From Glebionis coronaria (lineage: Eukaryota > Streptophyta > Magnoliopsida > Asterales > Asteraceae), in the NCBI GenBank assembly GCA_025667525.1, contig CM046878.1, positions 386,315,807 through 386,379,806 on the forward strand: DNA of 64,000 nucleotides, read 5' to 3'. Below, piece after piece: positions 10,786 to 24,025 of this stretch. Below the pieces are notes generated by a model, which made no database searches, was not told where the DNA came from, and saw nothing but the letters and a program-made list of their open reading frames with translations. The position numbers were made by a program, and so were the translations under genes. Each line of letters starts with the position of its first letter. Position 1 is the first letter of the stretch.

Positions 10786-12456
10786 TACAATCCGTGTTAT
10801 TTGTAATTCGTCCTCGAACTCAATCGTTGTTACCCTAATAAAAGTGTAAAGAAAAGAATTTTGAAATTCTACCTCGTTGTTATATCGAATATACTTAGAT
10901 CTAATCACATATCGTTATGTCTGAACTTTTAAAATCATGGTATCCACCAATAGTTAATTAGGTAAGCAATAGGTAGAAGCGGAATATATCTGAACGGTTC
11001 ATACTGTCAATTTGACAAATCGGCCATCGTTCATAGAACGATAAGAGGAAACTATTCGAAGCGAAGAGTCTAGAAAAATCATCAGCTCTTAAAAGTCTAA
11101 GAGGTTTCACCACCACCAACCCGTTAGTTCACGTCGATCAGTGTATTTCAGAAAATTCGCGAAATGATTCGTGAATTAAATGAAGCCTTAAAGAAGCACT
11201 CGCCAAACCCGTAATGATAACGATAACAAGGCAAAAGAACGATTAACTCGTACAGACGTACCATGAGTTAAAAGAAATACCCTCAAAACTGGAGTATTAA
11301 ATCAATACCATAAATATACAAGGTTGCGTCGGATATACTTAAGCCCCCACATTTATAATCTCATATTTGCATACAAAAGCGTCCTAATCTACGCAAATAT
11401 GTTACTATAAACTATGGTTCAGTGATTTATGATTTCTTTATTCAAATGCAAAGGCGTCCCAATCCATTTCAATAAAGACTTCATAAAGCATCCTACTTAA
11501 GTGTCACCGGCACAATACGCAATTCAAAATCGTTAAATCTATAAACGATATTATCCAAAATTACCAAAAGCAAAGAGCATGAGTTGATAATTAGTCGTCT
11601 TCCATACGTAGACGTTTCGGAAGTACGGGATCGAAGAACATAGTGTCGATAGGCGATAAAGCGGTCTTAGACGTATATCAAGCATAGAAACTCACGGTTA
11701 TAAGTAGGATAATTATATAGTACTCGGTTCTAAATAAGCAATTATCCAATCACACAAAACCTTCCCATCCTCTAGGAAGACTCATCAAACACCAAGCTGT
11801 GTAATAACTTATCATAACCCAACCTCGAAACCCACTCACAAAGAATGGCCCCGTGTTTTGTTATGAATTATTACACATCTCAACCTTTCTATAACTCAGC
11901 TCGACTATGAAAATACAACACATTTCACATTAGCACGTAAGACTATGAATCTTACCCACCCTCGAGGATATCATCAAAAGTAATAGGTTGTGTAACGTCC
12001 CATACTTAATTACATCTCGCACTCAATCAAACATGAGGCTCACTAAGGCGTAGTTAAGTATTGTTACACCTCTCAACCTTTTTTTTAATGAATTAGCTCG
12101 AACTTGGAGATTACTCACGACCAATCGTCAACAAAAATTCACATAATGTCTCTAGATTTGATTATAAAAAGATTTGTGGGACCATTATGTAACTCACAAT
12201 GCCCAAAGAATGTTCTAGCGTTCATATATAAAAATATATCATACGTCTGAGTGCACTAGTCAAGCAATCGAACTCATGTAAACAAGTAATAACATGATAG
12301 GAAACAAAGCAATAACAAACGTGCATTACAGATACTCATATAGCAGCGGAATACGTATGATGTGGTGAGTGACTACTAAATAAAACCGAGAGCCGGTTAT
12401 AGCCTAGAGTTACTAATGCAACCTAGTTCTGTATAACCAATGCTCTGATACCAATC
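10786..12456 (-). other. non-coding interior of the 3.7 kb-LTR element
   Basis: No frame over about 60 codons and no gag or pol motif. Next to the 3' LTR, minus-strand GTTCGAGGACGAATTAC resembles the sequence that follows pol in many plant gypsy elements. The polypurine tract is not clear. Confidence 0.7.
12442..12453 (-). other. tRNA-Met primer binding site
   Basis: TGGTATCAGAGC on the minus strand, three bases inside the LTR, complementary to the 3' end of plant initiator tRNA-Met. It sets the element's orientation. Confidence 0.85.
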
Positions 12457-15400
12457 TGTCACACCTCCAAACTCACTGCAGCGGAAGACTTGCTTTGGGG
12501 ACTTGTGACTTCATGAGTATTCGAGAGCTTGATCCAAGAACGACCTCTACATGCCAAAAACTACAAAGTAGACTCCAAATAATCCACATAGTCAAGTACA
12601 TGAAATACATGCTTAAAATTGTCAACATAAAGTTGGTGAGTTCATAAGTTTTGTTTTAAGATGTTTATGAAAAATTAGAGTTTATATCGACTACTGCACA
12701 TGCAGTAAGTATATAAGAGTTTAAAAATCATAGTTTCTTAATAAAATGTGTTTCTTGATGAAAAACAAAGTTTATTAATAATAACAGAGGTTATGATAAA
12801 AGAACAGAGTTAAATAATAAAGACAAAGTTTACGGATAAAAAATATTGTTAATTATATAAGCAAAGTTTACTGATAATGATAGATGTTCTCGTTAATAAT
12901 GGAATTCTCTGATCATAAAAGATATTTCAGTTAACAAATAAGATTCTTGATAATAAAAGAAGTGTTTGATGAACCACAAGATTTTCCAACCATTGGTGAC
13001 AATATAACAAATACAAAGTCACAAAAAGGTATTTATTATTGTCTAAGCTCATGACACTGAAGCGTTAACAACACCGGTAGTATATCACATAATGCAGCCC
13101 CTACGGATGCCTAACCCACGACATCCGTCCACATACTCAAATGAAACTGTGCCCGCTTGTCCTCTGTTGGACCAAGCTGGACAGGGGCGTCAACCCCGAT
13201 AGATCTATCCATAACATTCGCTCTTTCGACCGGTCATCCAGTTCGAAACTAACGGTTCATGATAATGGGCCAAAGTAATTGGGTTAAAGCAGGACTTAGA
13301 CCAATACATAAACGAGCATATGCACTTGTGTTCATTCTTGCAACCATTTTCTCTACCCGAGAACCAGTGCAAAGCAGTTAAAGTTATGGGTTATGAAACC
13401 CACAATAGAAAATTTAGAATCAGCATTTATAAGTATGACAATTAATGGAGTTAACCACTCAACACGTAACAATTAAATCAGTTTATGACCAACCAAACAA
13501 GCTTATAATAGTTTGTGACCAAGCATGTACCTCCCCTAAAATGATTATAAAACCTTTATAAATCAATTTAAAACTAGAAAGGTGGGGTATGAACTCACCT
13601 CGACGAAGTAGCGCGAATAATAGTGATGCTAGTAATACGCTCCGCGCAAACGGAAATCGATGCGTCTCGGTCATGGTGTTGTGGTTTAACTAATCGGGTA
13701 AATCCAATAACTTAAAAATATGCATTAGAGTTCTCGATAGATAAGTACATCAACATGACCCGTTGATTAAATATTTAAGTTCCAAGTTATAATAGTTTGG
13801 TGTTGGTTAAATAAAATATATAAAGTAGGCACGTACCACGTATGTAATGTATCCCTTACACATTACGTAAGATAACAAGATTATATAATCCTTTTGTTGA
13901 ATTATTTAATCAGAGACAAACAATTTTTACAAAATAAATCAAAGTATATATTTATTTTGTAGTTTTTTTTTTTGGTAAAAGGGTAACAATGACCCTTTAT
14001 TTTGTAGTTACAATATAAAGATCGTGATAAAAATAATTAGACAACATAAACACATTTTAAGAAAATCATCACTTAATTAATACTTGTCACTTTTAAGTAA
14101 AAAGTATACTTTATCGGTTTATCAATACAATAGAATCCATTTACTTTATAATATTATTTAATTATTTTATCGGTTTATAAGTATAATAGTAGTTTATAGT
14201 GAACATATAAAGTATAGAATTTTATAGAAATTTCGACATGACCTATTCGTTTATACAACGTTTTCCATATTAATCAATTCTCAATATTTTCCATTTTATT
14301 CCAAACAATATAAGTTACACAAATTGCATTTTAACATGTAACAAACTACACCATTTAATCACCATAATTACGTAAATACCGAACACAACCTATGTGTTGT
14401 AAATCAAGAGCCAAACGCCCGATGTGAGCTATTTGAACACACATGTAAATGTATAATCATTTATATAGTTCTCGTAAAAATGATAGTATCCGACATAATT
14501 ATTTAACCATTTATATATACTTATATATGTACCATCGTTTAGTCCGTCTTAATTAATTAATTAATAAAGTTAGATACGTTATTAGCCGATTCCTAAACCA
14601 CAACCAACCATGAATTTGTGATCGTGCCCGGTACTCTAAACCCTCAACATCCCGCGTTTGAACACACCAAAAATAAATAATCAGCAACCAAACACTCCTG
14701 TCTGACATTTTGCAGACCCAAACACACCCTTATACACTATCTGCATTCCCAAACACCCCTTATACGCACGTCTGCAGACCCAAACGCACCACATACGCCA
14801 GTCTGCAGACCCAAGCGTACCATAAACGCCTGTTGTTAACCCCAAACACACCCTTACTACAGTTATTAGTCCCAAACGCTCCCGTACTGCTGTTAACAGC
14901 AGTTCCAAACAGCCCATACTGTGTTTTTCTGCTAGCGAAACAATACCCATTCGTTGTCATTACTCGCAGCACCAACAGCCATTCTTGGCTGATCTTTCTC
15001 CCGAAACGACTACCTTTGATGGTGGCTTAATCTAACCGAAACAAATACCCCTACGATTTCATTAAACCGCAGCGAAGGAACAACCAAATCAAAAACAACA
15101 AACACACCCTTGTTGGTGGTTAAGAATAGCTTACACAAACACACCACGAGTGTGGCGGCTGGTCGCGGTGGAGCAACAGTAACAAAAATGGACTACCACG
15201 TGGGTGGTCAGATCTTAGTGGCGGCTGTGATGATGTAGGTGGTTTGGGTGGCGGTTGTGGTGATATTACTATGGCGGCTGAAGGACAAGAAGGGTGGTGT
15301 ACCATGGTGGTTGACGGCGACAGTAGGGTTGCGCTGTGGTGGCTGGTGTGGTGTTGAGTGGCGGCGGGGTGATGATAAGATGTATAGATCAGGGTGTGAT

Positions 15401-16103
15401 GATGGCTGGTGGAACCTTTGGTGGTTGCGGTGGCTGGACAGCAGCGGTCGACCAGAAAAAGTCGTCAGGATAATGGTGGTTGCCTCAAAGTAATGTGTGT
15501 GCGCTAGGGTTTTATCAAATGAATCCTAACCCTAAATTTTTCTTATATATAATAAAGTATAAAAATTATGTGAAAAGTTAATAATAGTTTAGGGTAAATG
15601 TTGTAAATATTACTGTAGGGACTAAAAGTGTAACATTTTTATAACTTTTGTTAATTAATGATTCGGGACTCGTTTAATTTAGTTAAGGGATGATTCAAGA
15701 CACAAAATTTTCGCCGTTTAATTTCAAATGATTCTTCAAATAAGAACGAGTATTCACTTGACCATTGTCTCATAATATTTCGTAAACAGTTTAAAAAATG
15801 TTGATAATTTATCTAGTCTCATGATTTAACTTAAATTTAACGAAAAATGGACTTCACTTAAATGTTCTTGTTTTTAATAAATGTTAATGAAATAAAATAT
15901 TAATTACTTTAATAAATCCTTGTATTAATCTTGTGTAAATATAGATTTAATTATTAATTGTGTCGGTACGCAGACTGTGCAATTTTTTTAAGATTTTGCA
16001 AAATATGACCCGTTTTCAAACCTAATAAGTTGGTATTGCTCAAAATGAATTTTGAAATATAATTTATTATTATTTAAAACCTAGAAAATTCTCGGTTGTG
16101 ACA
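12457..16103 (-). repeat. 5' LTR of the 3.7 kb-LTR element
   Basis: 3647 bp, same termini and order of blocks as 7081-10785, with several percent divergence by eye. It differs by the 105-bp deletion near 15285 and by a 45-bp gain at 13965-14009. Confidence 0.9.
13951..14009 (-). mobile_element. tiny poly(A) retroposon insertion
   Basis: The 14-mer TTTATTTTGTAGTT occurs at 13951-13964 and again at 13996-14009. The other LTR has it once. Between them, read on the minus strand, is a short sequence GGGTCATTGTTACCC then TTTTACC and a run of A. A terminal A-run with a long target duplication is the mark of LINE-driven retroposition, here a severely 5'-truncated SINE or LINE end. Confidence 0.6.
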
Positions 16104-17955
16104 TTAAGTATCATAGCACCTCCAAAATTCATTTTTATGTGACATTTATTGAAAACGTAAATTTAAATAAACTACTACATGCGTTTTAGACATAATGTAT
16201 TGTTTTCATCGCAAAATAGGACGTTTAGGATCATAGAATAAGAACACGTGAATGCTTCGTTATAAATAATTTCGTCGTCCTCGATTTTCACCCAATTCCA
16301 TGCTAAGCGTGAAACAAGATCAGTGTCATTATAAGTTAGTAATGCTAACACTACGCATATGCTCTAATCACGTACTTAAACTCCCTTATTCCTAAGGTGT
16401 ATCTCTTATATTTTATTTTTGTCTTAATGATCACGAGGATACATTTGACTTATGTGTAAATAGAGATTAGGTCTAAAAATCGAGTCTTAACGGTGTCATC
16501 AAAATGATCGAATTAATAATTTATCCTAATAGACAACGATGTCAAAAACTTAAGTCAACAAAAAGGATCGATAAACACGGTTTTAGAACGATTTTTGAAC
16601 ATTTGACTTATTACCATGAATTTATTACCCACCTCATCATCGGTAGATTTGATTATCATGGTTTACCCCCATCTTTTATTCAACTCTGCCATGGAGCTTT
16701 TATTATGACTTCGGTCTTGCCCTTGTCTTTTATTTAACCTCGCCATGAGGTGTTTATTATGACTTGACGTATATCCTCACGCTAAAGCGAATTTTGGATC
16801 TTTAAGGCTTCGAGATATAAGACATTCACTTCACTTTTCGCATAGATTTTTCGGCCTTGTGAGCTTGAAATTTTTGCTTGATTTAGGTGAAAATGAATTT
16901 AAATTATTATTGGGGAAGCCTTTGATTATTCGGGTGCAAATACTTCAAAACCGTGACGCTGGCGAATCCTTAATGTTTACCCAATTTAATTACATGGAAG
17001 CTATTAAAATCAATTAGAAACCAACAGTAGAGACTAAACCGCTAAATCAATATTTATTAACAATTTATTTATAAAAGCGTGGGGAGAATAAGCAAATAAT
17101 TAGGACACATGAGTTTTTGAAAGAATATGAGTACTCTACGTTTAGCATAGTAACTTATAATTAACGCTATTATTTCTCGTCCTCAATTTAATGAGACTTA
17201 GCCTAAGAGGTTAAGGAATCGATGCTAAGTGCTCAACAGCACGGTCGAGTAAAAAATTACTCTTATTCTCACCATCAGAAAACCTACATTCGTGTCTTAA
17301 ACACTTATGAAAAACAAGAAAAAAATTAAAATTCGGCCATTTTTAGCCTTATTTTGCATAAAACGATAACAAAAAGATGAAAATTGGATTGCGTGTTGAC
17401 GTGAGCAAGGTGAAGTATCTATTCACCCCCCCCCCCCCCAATACTAAAATTAAACATTGTCCTCAATGTTTCGAGTCTAAGGGTGAAACACCCCCATACT
17501 AGAGACGAAAAGTCAAATGCTTAATCTCGAGCATGAAAAGGGTAAAATGAATAACCTAAAAGCCGTTTATGAATTATGCTAATAAGATAAACGTTAGAAC
17601 GTAAAAGGATATCATCGGCTATTAGAATCTTCAAAGGCAACGATCGAAGCTCGAGAGATACGTAAAACGAACAAGAGAGACTTCAATGATGATGATGAAC
17701 CTAATAAATCACAATCACAAACAACCACGAAACAAAGGTTGGAAGAGCACAAGTCTCCGTGTTAGACTAATAAAGCAATAATATGTACAAGGATAAGCAT
17801 GGGATTTCCCCTACGAGGCATCTCGTTTTTGATAACCGAGTCAAGAGCTCGACTCGAATCCCCATAAATGTGATCATTTAGGGATTATCATGGTTTGGTC
17901 TTTCTTTGGTGGGGCTTACATGATAAACAAGGACCACAACAACCGGTACTAAGGA
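16104..17955 (-). other. post-gag non-coding region of the Tat element
   Basis: AT-rich, with no coherent frame. On the minus strand it contains ACATTGAGGACAATGTTTAA followed by AGTATTGGGGGG (ending in a run of 14 C on the plus strand at 17426-17439), and another AGTATGGGGGTG near 17490-17501. Both look like the polypurine block of Athila/Tat elements. The first five bases are the TTAAG duplication of the inserted element. Confidence 0.5.
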
Positions 17956-19475
17956 CTAAGTCCTATGATGATGCAAAATACCGGGATCGAAGATGGCGTC
18001 CTCGTTTTCATGGGGTAAACGAAACAACGCCACTTCAACATGTGCTGAAACTTCAAAGAGGTAAAAGAAAAGAGGTGAGAAATAGAAGGGTGGGACAATG
18101 GGTGGGGAAATACAATGAGTTACTCGAGGTAGACTCCCACCAAGAAAATAGAAATATTTTCCATTTATTGCATCGGTGGAAGACCGAGATTTCCCTAAAT
18201 ATACGATTCCGGGATCGAATATCTCGTCCTTGGTGGTAAAGTGTGAAGAAACATAAGGGGCTTCCCCCACACTAAAACCACACGAAGAATCGTCAAAAGG
18301 AGTAGACGAGCTCGTAGTACTCAAATAACGATGTGATGACGAAGTTAAACTTGTAGAAAAATGTTTTAAATTAAATTCAAAATCTTTTTCTTTTTCATCG
18401 TTTAAAAACTCTTTATGAAAACTCGATTTTATAATGTCGAAAATATTTGGCGTTCCAAATTCAATATTAGTGACGCTAAAAAATCTCACATTTAAGTCAT
18501 TGGTGGGAGGGGGTGGGTTGTACAAACTCTCAAAACGATGATCGATAAAGAACACCGCCCCCTCGGGGTCAACATATTCGTCATCCACATGAACGTCGAT
18601 CTCTTCGATTTATTCATCATAGATAGGCTCGTCAAACCATGGTTTGTCATTCCCCTCATTGATGATTTTAGAAACTCTCTCGAAAAGATCACAATCAAGC
18701 ACGATACCATCATTCATTTGTAGGGATTGTTGATAAGTTAAATCCTCACGAATGTGGTGAACGTAATTTTCCTTTGAGGATTGTTGATTAGGTAACTCCT
18801 CGAGAATTGGATTTTGGTCACGTGAGTTGGTTCGTCATTATTAAAAATAAGACGTTCCAACTCATCAAGTTCAGCCTCGACATTAGAAAAATCAACCTCA
18901 CTCGTAGGTGTAAGTGGAGGTAAAAGAGCTAGCTCTCGTTCGATAATTTTCTCAATCTCGGGCTCGAAGACGAAATCATCATACTCACCACACAAAGAAT
19001 TCTTTTTAGGAGAATCGAAAATTGCTTGTGGATTTTTGAGTATATGATTAAGTTCGGCAAAATCGTTCTCATCGTTGTCATCAAAGAAAGTGTCGATGTG
19101 AGAACTCACAACCATGGTCTTACAAGTCAAATGACTATGCTTAGGTGACATTTCAATGACGAGAGGATCGATATCGATAAATCCTATAGCCTCAATGGAT
19201 ATTGGGCTAGGTGATGGAGGCACTTCAACGGGATTAGAAGTTGAAGCCTCAAAGATGTGGTCCTTCGAAGGTGGTGAAGACGAGTTCATATTTGTCATTG
19301 TCGTGATGGCACTAACGTCACCCTTCGAAATTGGTTGTTCACTTGTTTCGCCGAATATATCCCAAAATGATTTTTCATCCATAAATTTACGAATACCCTT
19401 TTGAATTAAGTAAACGTATTCTTTATCGTTAAAATCGCCATCTTTAAAACCATTCATTTTCATTCTTTCAAACAT
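17956..19475 (-). pseudogene. acidic accessory frame of the Tat element, unknown function
   Basis: Two frames on the minus strand, 19475-18738 (245 codons) and 18588-17956 (210 codons), are joined by a further open stretch that has one in-frame TAA just before 18588, and by one frameshift near 18738. They therefore look like one broken gene of about 500 codons. The product is rich in Asp, Glu, Ser and Pro, with an acidic stretch EKIIERELALLPPLTP and no CCHC, RT or integrase motif. It follows the protease where RT would be expected. I do not recognise a family. It could be a rearranged spacer domain of an Athila-type polyprotein. Confidence 0.45.
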
Positions 19476-19499
19476 GCATCTAGCCTCATTTTTTCCACT

Positions 19500-20325
19500 A
19501 AAGTATGAGCTTTGATATTATTAAATTTTGAAATGTCGGTTTTAGAAACCTCAGTTTTATCATGATCATTTGAAACTTGGGATCTACTCGCGAAAAAGTC
19601 CGTTTTTTCCTCCCCATAAGTCATAGTTAATTTTCCACTGTGAACGTCGATAATGGCACGAGTCGTCGATAGAATTGGTCAACCTAAAATAATGGGACAT
19701 TTAGGATCACACTCATAATCGGAAATGACGAAGTCCACGGGAAAAAAAACTTTCCAATTTTAACATAAACATCCTCGGCTATACCAATTGGTTTGAGTGG
19801 TATACAATTTGCAAGCTCGATTGTCATGTTCGTGGGGATAAAATTAGGCAATCTCGTCAATTTCCAAAGAGAATGAGGCATGAGATTGATGCTAGCACCT
19901 AAATCGGCAAGTGCTATACATCCCTCAATCTCGGGAAAATCACAAGGTAAAAGAAATTGGCCCGGGTCTTCTTCCTTTCTCGGCTTATGCCTTTTAGATT
20001 TTTTAAGAAGAATCGAAGCATAAGTTTCTTCAAGTGTCACTTTGGTTAAGTCGATGAAGCTCTCTTTTTGAACCGTGGATGGAATTTGAGGTACACGAGG
20101 GTGTGCACTCTTTTCCTTGGTCACGACGTTCATTCTCTCGACTTTAGAACATGAAGGCATTTGAGAAGTCGAGGGTCGAGACAAATGCACAACTCTAAAA
20201 CCATCAAGGTTTTGGGAAATCGAACGACCTTTTACACTAGACGAGGCGGCTTTGACGTATTCCTTCGGATTAGTCACGGTGTCACTAGGTAACATACTCG
20301 ATGACGCACCCGAAGACTTGTTCAT
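19500..20325 (-). pseudogene. Tat/Athila-type aspartic protease region
   Basis: On the minus strand, the frame from 20325 contains FLLPCDFPEIEG followed by ALADLGASINLMPHSLWKL. DLGAS is the active-site form used by Athila/Tat proteases instead of DTGAS. After a frameshift in a T-run near 19740 the sequence continues as a PKCPIILG motif with an in-frame TGA near 19680, then about 50 further codons. The enzyme would cleave the gag-pol precursor in the virus-like particle; this copy is broken. Confidence 0.75.
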
Positions 20326-21755
20326 AATAGCCGATACATCTTTTTAATGTTGATTTGTCCTTGTTCAATTTTCATATTTTGATTTCTCAACATAGTGGAA
20401 AATTCATTTTTCAAAGTACCAATCTGTCCCACTAATCGTCTCATATTAGCCTCATTCGTTTTCATGTAATCTTGAAACTCGTTTGACAAACTATTTTGAT
20501 TAGAATTAAAGTTCCCTTGGTTTTGATTATTTCTTTGAAAATTCCCTTGATTGGTGTTAAAATTCGAGTTTTGATTGTTGTTATTATGTCGATTTTGCCA
20601 ACCTAAATTACGACCTTGATTATAATCTTGATTCGAAAAATTTCCTTGTTGATTATTATTCCCTTGAAAATTGTTTCAATTTTGAAAATTATTGCCTTGA
20701 TTATAATTTCCTTGTGATGGACCAACGTTATTTTGATTTTGAAAATTGTTGTTTAACGCGTTTACACTCGACGTTTGGCCATCCGTAGCCGCACACTCAT
20801 AATAATAATGAGATCCACCACACATCGTACACGAAGCCTCAACCGCTTTCACCGTAGCGAGAGCGTCTTTCTTTTGCATTTCGATTAAGAGCGACGTAAA
20901 CACATTCGTCAACTTATCGACTTTCGCGTCAACCATTTCAATGTCGCGATTATAATTACTAACATTGGCGACCTTAGCAACACTCGGTGTGCTACGAAGT
21001 TGGAAATCCTTTGATCGATTTTCGATAATCATTAAAGCGTCTTTCGGAGTTTTACTCAAACAATTGCCACCGGCGGCGGAATTTAACGAATCTTGTTCTT
21101 GAAAACTAAGACCGTTATAACACTTATCGATTTGGTGTAACTCGGAAAATCCATGGTGACGACATTGACTAACCAATTCCTTAAAACGATTACACGCTCT
21201 TTAAATGATTCATTCGGCTTTTGTTTGAACCTCGTAATCTCGTTTTTGAAAAACATGGTCTTAGACGGCGGAAAAAAATGATTAACGAATTTGGAAACGA
21301 GATCCTTCCACGTAATTATGGAATTAGGTGGCTCTTTCTCGTACCAATCCTTGGTGGCACCATCGATCGAGTACGGAAAAATCATAATCTTGACGACATC
21401 TGTGTCGACGTTCTTAAACTTGCTCGTGGCTAAAAGACGATCGAATGTGATCGTGAGGATTATCCGCCTCACGACCTCGAAACTTCGTAGCTTGAATTAA
21501 CGATAGCATTCCGCTCTTAATCTCAAAATTCTCCGCTTCGATAGCGGGAATAACGATCGCGTCTCCATAACCCTCGGTGGGTGCTTGAAGCAATTCCATC
21601 ATCGTACGATTCTCGGCCATCTCGCCTACGGTTTCGACAACGATATTAGGAACGTCCGTTTCTAAACTTTGTCTTCGTCGTCGATTCCTTTGATTTCTAT
21701 TGCGTCGATTCGATGTTTCGCTAGAATTCATATAGTCCTTCGATCGAGTGCGCAT
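20326..21755 (-). pseudogene. Tat/Athila-type gag
   Basis: Starts at an ATG (21755-21753) followed by a basic Arg/Asn-rich stretch. Further on come ENRTMMELLQAPTEGYGDA, a capsid segment with DWYEKEPPNSIITWKDLVSK, and a zinc knuckle remnant CTMCGGSHYYYEC, then an Asn/Gln-rich tail. It shifts frame at about 21440 and 21130, has a TGA near 20675, and shifts again in an A-run near 20345. The protein would form the particle shell and bind RNA. The motif set is that of the Athila/Tat gypsy clade, and this copy is non-functional. Confidence 0.8.

Positions 21756-23068
<1,313 letters not shown>

Positions 23069-23119
<51 letters not shown>
23069..23119. repeat. second TA microsatellite
   Basis: About 50 bases of (TA)n on the right side of the MITE, ending 15 bases from the Tat primer site. 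Confidence 0.9.
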
Positions 23120-23123
<4 letters not shown>

Positions 23124-23133
23124 CTAAAACACC

Positions 23134-23151
23134 TCCCCGGCAGCGGCGCCA
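23134..23151 (-). other. tRNA-Asp-type primer binding site
   Basis: TGGCGCCGCTGCCGGGGA on the minus strand, one mismatch from the sequence complementary to the plant tRNA-Asp 3' end. This site is typical of Athila/Tat elements and fixes the orientation. Confidence 0.85.
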
Positions 23152-23726
23152 AAATTGATGTAGTATTTTTATACAAGTTTTAGGGAAAAGCGTATATGCG
23201 GCAAGTATTAATCCCACGTTTTAGGAAAAACACGAAATCGAATAAATGCGAGTTCGTTCTCGAAGGAGGTGTGTGTATTGTGTGCCAATATCTATAAAAC
23301 AATGTTTGGATTAGTACGTTTTTGGATGTCAAATGAGATGAAAAATAAAGACGAGTTAAGCTAAAAATAAATTAAGATTTTTAAAACTTAACAAAAAATA
23401 AACTTATTAAATTAAAAAGAAAGAAAAAAAAATAAAAACTTTTCTCAAAATGCAAATGGACTAAAAAGTCCAAATAGTGAGAAAGCGCAAAACTAATAAC
23501 GAACGTAAAAACGCGAAACTATCAAATTTAAAACCTTAAAATGAAAATATATTTTGCCTAAGTCCTAAATGATAAAAGAAATTCTTTAAAAAAAGAATTA
23601 AATTTTTTTGACTTTTTAATAATTTTTTATGAATTAAAACCAATTTAAAGTAATTGAATAATTTTTAAAAGTATTAAATGATTTTGGACAAAAAAAATAT
23701 ATGATCTGACTGGGGTTTCTCCTCTA

Positions 23727-24025
23727 GTGGGGTTGGGTAGCCGTTTTACAGCGGGTCAGGCTGCTTTGAAAGCCGCCTCATGCAAAGTGACAATACACGA
23801 AAAATCATGCATTGAAAATCAACACGTGTTTATTCCTTTTGAATTTGATACCTTCGGTTTCCTTGCACCTGAAGCGGTGGAGCTTCTGAAGAGAATTCAG
23901 CGCGTTATGAATAGCAACGTTATGACACCTAAATCCATAGATGTGGTTTTCATAGAATTAGTTTCGCTATTCAGAAAGGGCTTGCGGCGCAGCTTGTTGC
24001 TCGCTTGCCTTCTACACCTGTGTAA
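23727..24025 (+). pseudogene. C-terminal fragment of a plant retroelement-like protein
   Basis: About 85 codons read RFTAGQAALKAA, ENQHVFIPFEFDTFGFLAPE and AVELLKRIQRVMNS. Then a one-base frameshift near 23955 moves the frame, after which AIQKGLAAQLVARLP follows and stops at 24023-24025. I recall this tail from plant hypothetical proteins linked to RT-like or repeat-derived genes, but cannot name the family. It runs opposite to the surrounding LTR, so it is a captured or inserted fragment. Confidence 0.45.

Larger units (their letters stand above)
7081..16103 (-). mobile_element. non-autonomous LARD-like element with 3.7 kb LTRs
   Basis: Two long direct repeats (7081-10785 and 12457-16103) flank 1.67 kb without coding capacity. 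TTAAG stands on both sides (7076-7080 and 16104-16108), a 5-bp target-site duplication. Inside the right LTR is the minus-strand primer site TGGTATCAGAGC. With LTRs larger than the interior and no gag or pol, it fits the large retrotransposon derivative type. The LTR end AATTTGGGGGCGTGACA resembles the Tekay LTR end in this window, suggesting a Tekay-type helper. The inferred target is the post-gag region of the Tat element. Confidence 0.9.

Noticed and set aside
18738..19475. host gene for an acidic protein
   Set aside because: Placement directly after the Tat protease, same strand, and linked breaks fit a retroelement-derived frame better.
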